Source of the DNA: an uncultured Actinomycetes bacterium
GTDB lineage: Bacteria; Actinomycetota; Actinomycetes; Nanopelagicales; Nanopelagicaceae
NCBI GenBank assembly: GCA_903928395.1
Contig: CAIYQS010000269.1
Span: 1 to 13,520, forward strand
DNA: 13,520 nucleotides
Reading direction: 5' to 3'
The notes beneath the pieces were generated by a model, which was not told the origin of the DNA, made no database searches, and saw only the letters and a program-made list of their open reading frames with translations. Shown here piece after piece: positions 13,305 to 13,520 of this stretch. The stretch's first letter is position 1. Each line of letters starts with the position of its first letter. Both the position numbers and the translations under genes were made by a program.

Positions 13305-13520
13305 GTTTCCTCGATTAAATTAATGAAGACATCATCCATTCGTGTTTTACCAGTTCTAGCCCGCAGTGCTGAGGGAGTACCTTGCGCCAAAATTCTCCCA
13401 TTGCGAAGCAAAATCAAGTCATGGCAACTATCGGCTTCATCCATTACGTGACTACTGACCAAAAGTGTTTTCCCTTGGTCCGCCAATTTATTGAATAATC
13501 GCCAGAGCTGGACGCGGAGC
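13301..13520 (-). CDS. ABC transporter ATP-binding protein, C-terminal part
   Basis: Only the last part is in the window; the open frame continues to the edge, reading ...RVQLWRLFNKLADQGKTLLVSS. The H-loop TLLVSSHVMDEAD, a DLILLRNGRILAQGTP strand and a short C-terminal domain (RMDDVFINLIEET) identify an ABC-2 exporter ATPase of the CcmA/DrrA type. The Walker A, signature and Walker B motifs lie outside the window. It pairs with the downstream permease (ATGA overlap). Confidence 0.85.
   Translation of the reverse strand, partial: LRVQLWRLFNKLADQGKTLLVSSHVMDEADSCHDLILLRNGRILAQGTPSALRARTGKTRMDDVFINLIEET

Overview
The window looks like a chromosomal segment of a small-genome, moderate-GC free-living actinobacterium, possibly of the freshwater planktonic Nanopelagicales (acI) type. 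This is inference. It rests on dense gene packing with frequent ATGA stop/start overlaps, two genes with a TANNNT -10 box placed as in leaderless actinobacterial transcripts, and families common in actinobacteria (a cNMP/CBS/DUF294 protein paired with a DnaQ-like exonuclease, CHAD, DUF4389, an LpqC-like esterase, DinB). No phage, insertion sequence, CRISPR, rRNA or tRNA was seen.

Layout. 1-137: tail of an unrecognised + strand gene. 160-2600 (-): two-gene operon of a cNMP-binding/CBS/DUF294 nucleotidyltransferase-like protein followed by a DEDD-family 3'-5' exonuclease, overlapping as ATGA. 2653-2672: perfect 20-bp palindrome inside the apparent promoter of a + strand SRPBCC protein (2708-3154). 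3200-3685 (-): DinB-like protein, divergent from a CHAD-domain protein (3716-4504, +) that is probably leaderless. 4497-4643 (-): unlisted 48-residue ORF with a strong ribosome binding site. 4738-7921 (-): compact block of a LEA-like helical protein, a secreted DUF3494 ice-binding-like protein with a long Pro/Thr stalk, and a large polytopic membrane protein. 8115-9541 (-): GNAT acetyltransferase and secreted PHB-depolymerase-type esterase, overlapping as ATGA. 9624-10925 (+): DUF4389 membrane protein and two-CBS-domain protein, with a start-less gene remnant on the opposite strand between them. 10928-13520 (-): ABC-2 exporter (ATPase C-terminus and permease), SulP transporter without STAS, and a PH-like protein, nearly contiguous.

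The most interesting block is 4497-7921. A LEA-like protein, a lollipop-shaped secreted DUF3494 protein and a membrane partner with a signal peptide are arranged as one operon. The C-terminal end of the DUF3494 protein resembles the first half of an Ig-like beta domain, and the mature N-terminus of the membrane protein resembles the second half, so the two products may interact at the cell surface. This is a hypothesis from reading the sequence. The other operons are mostly recognisable families in ordinary arrangements.
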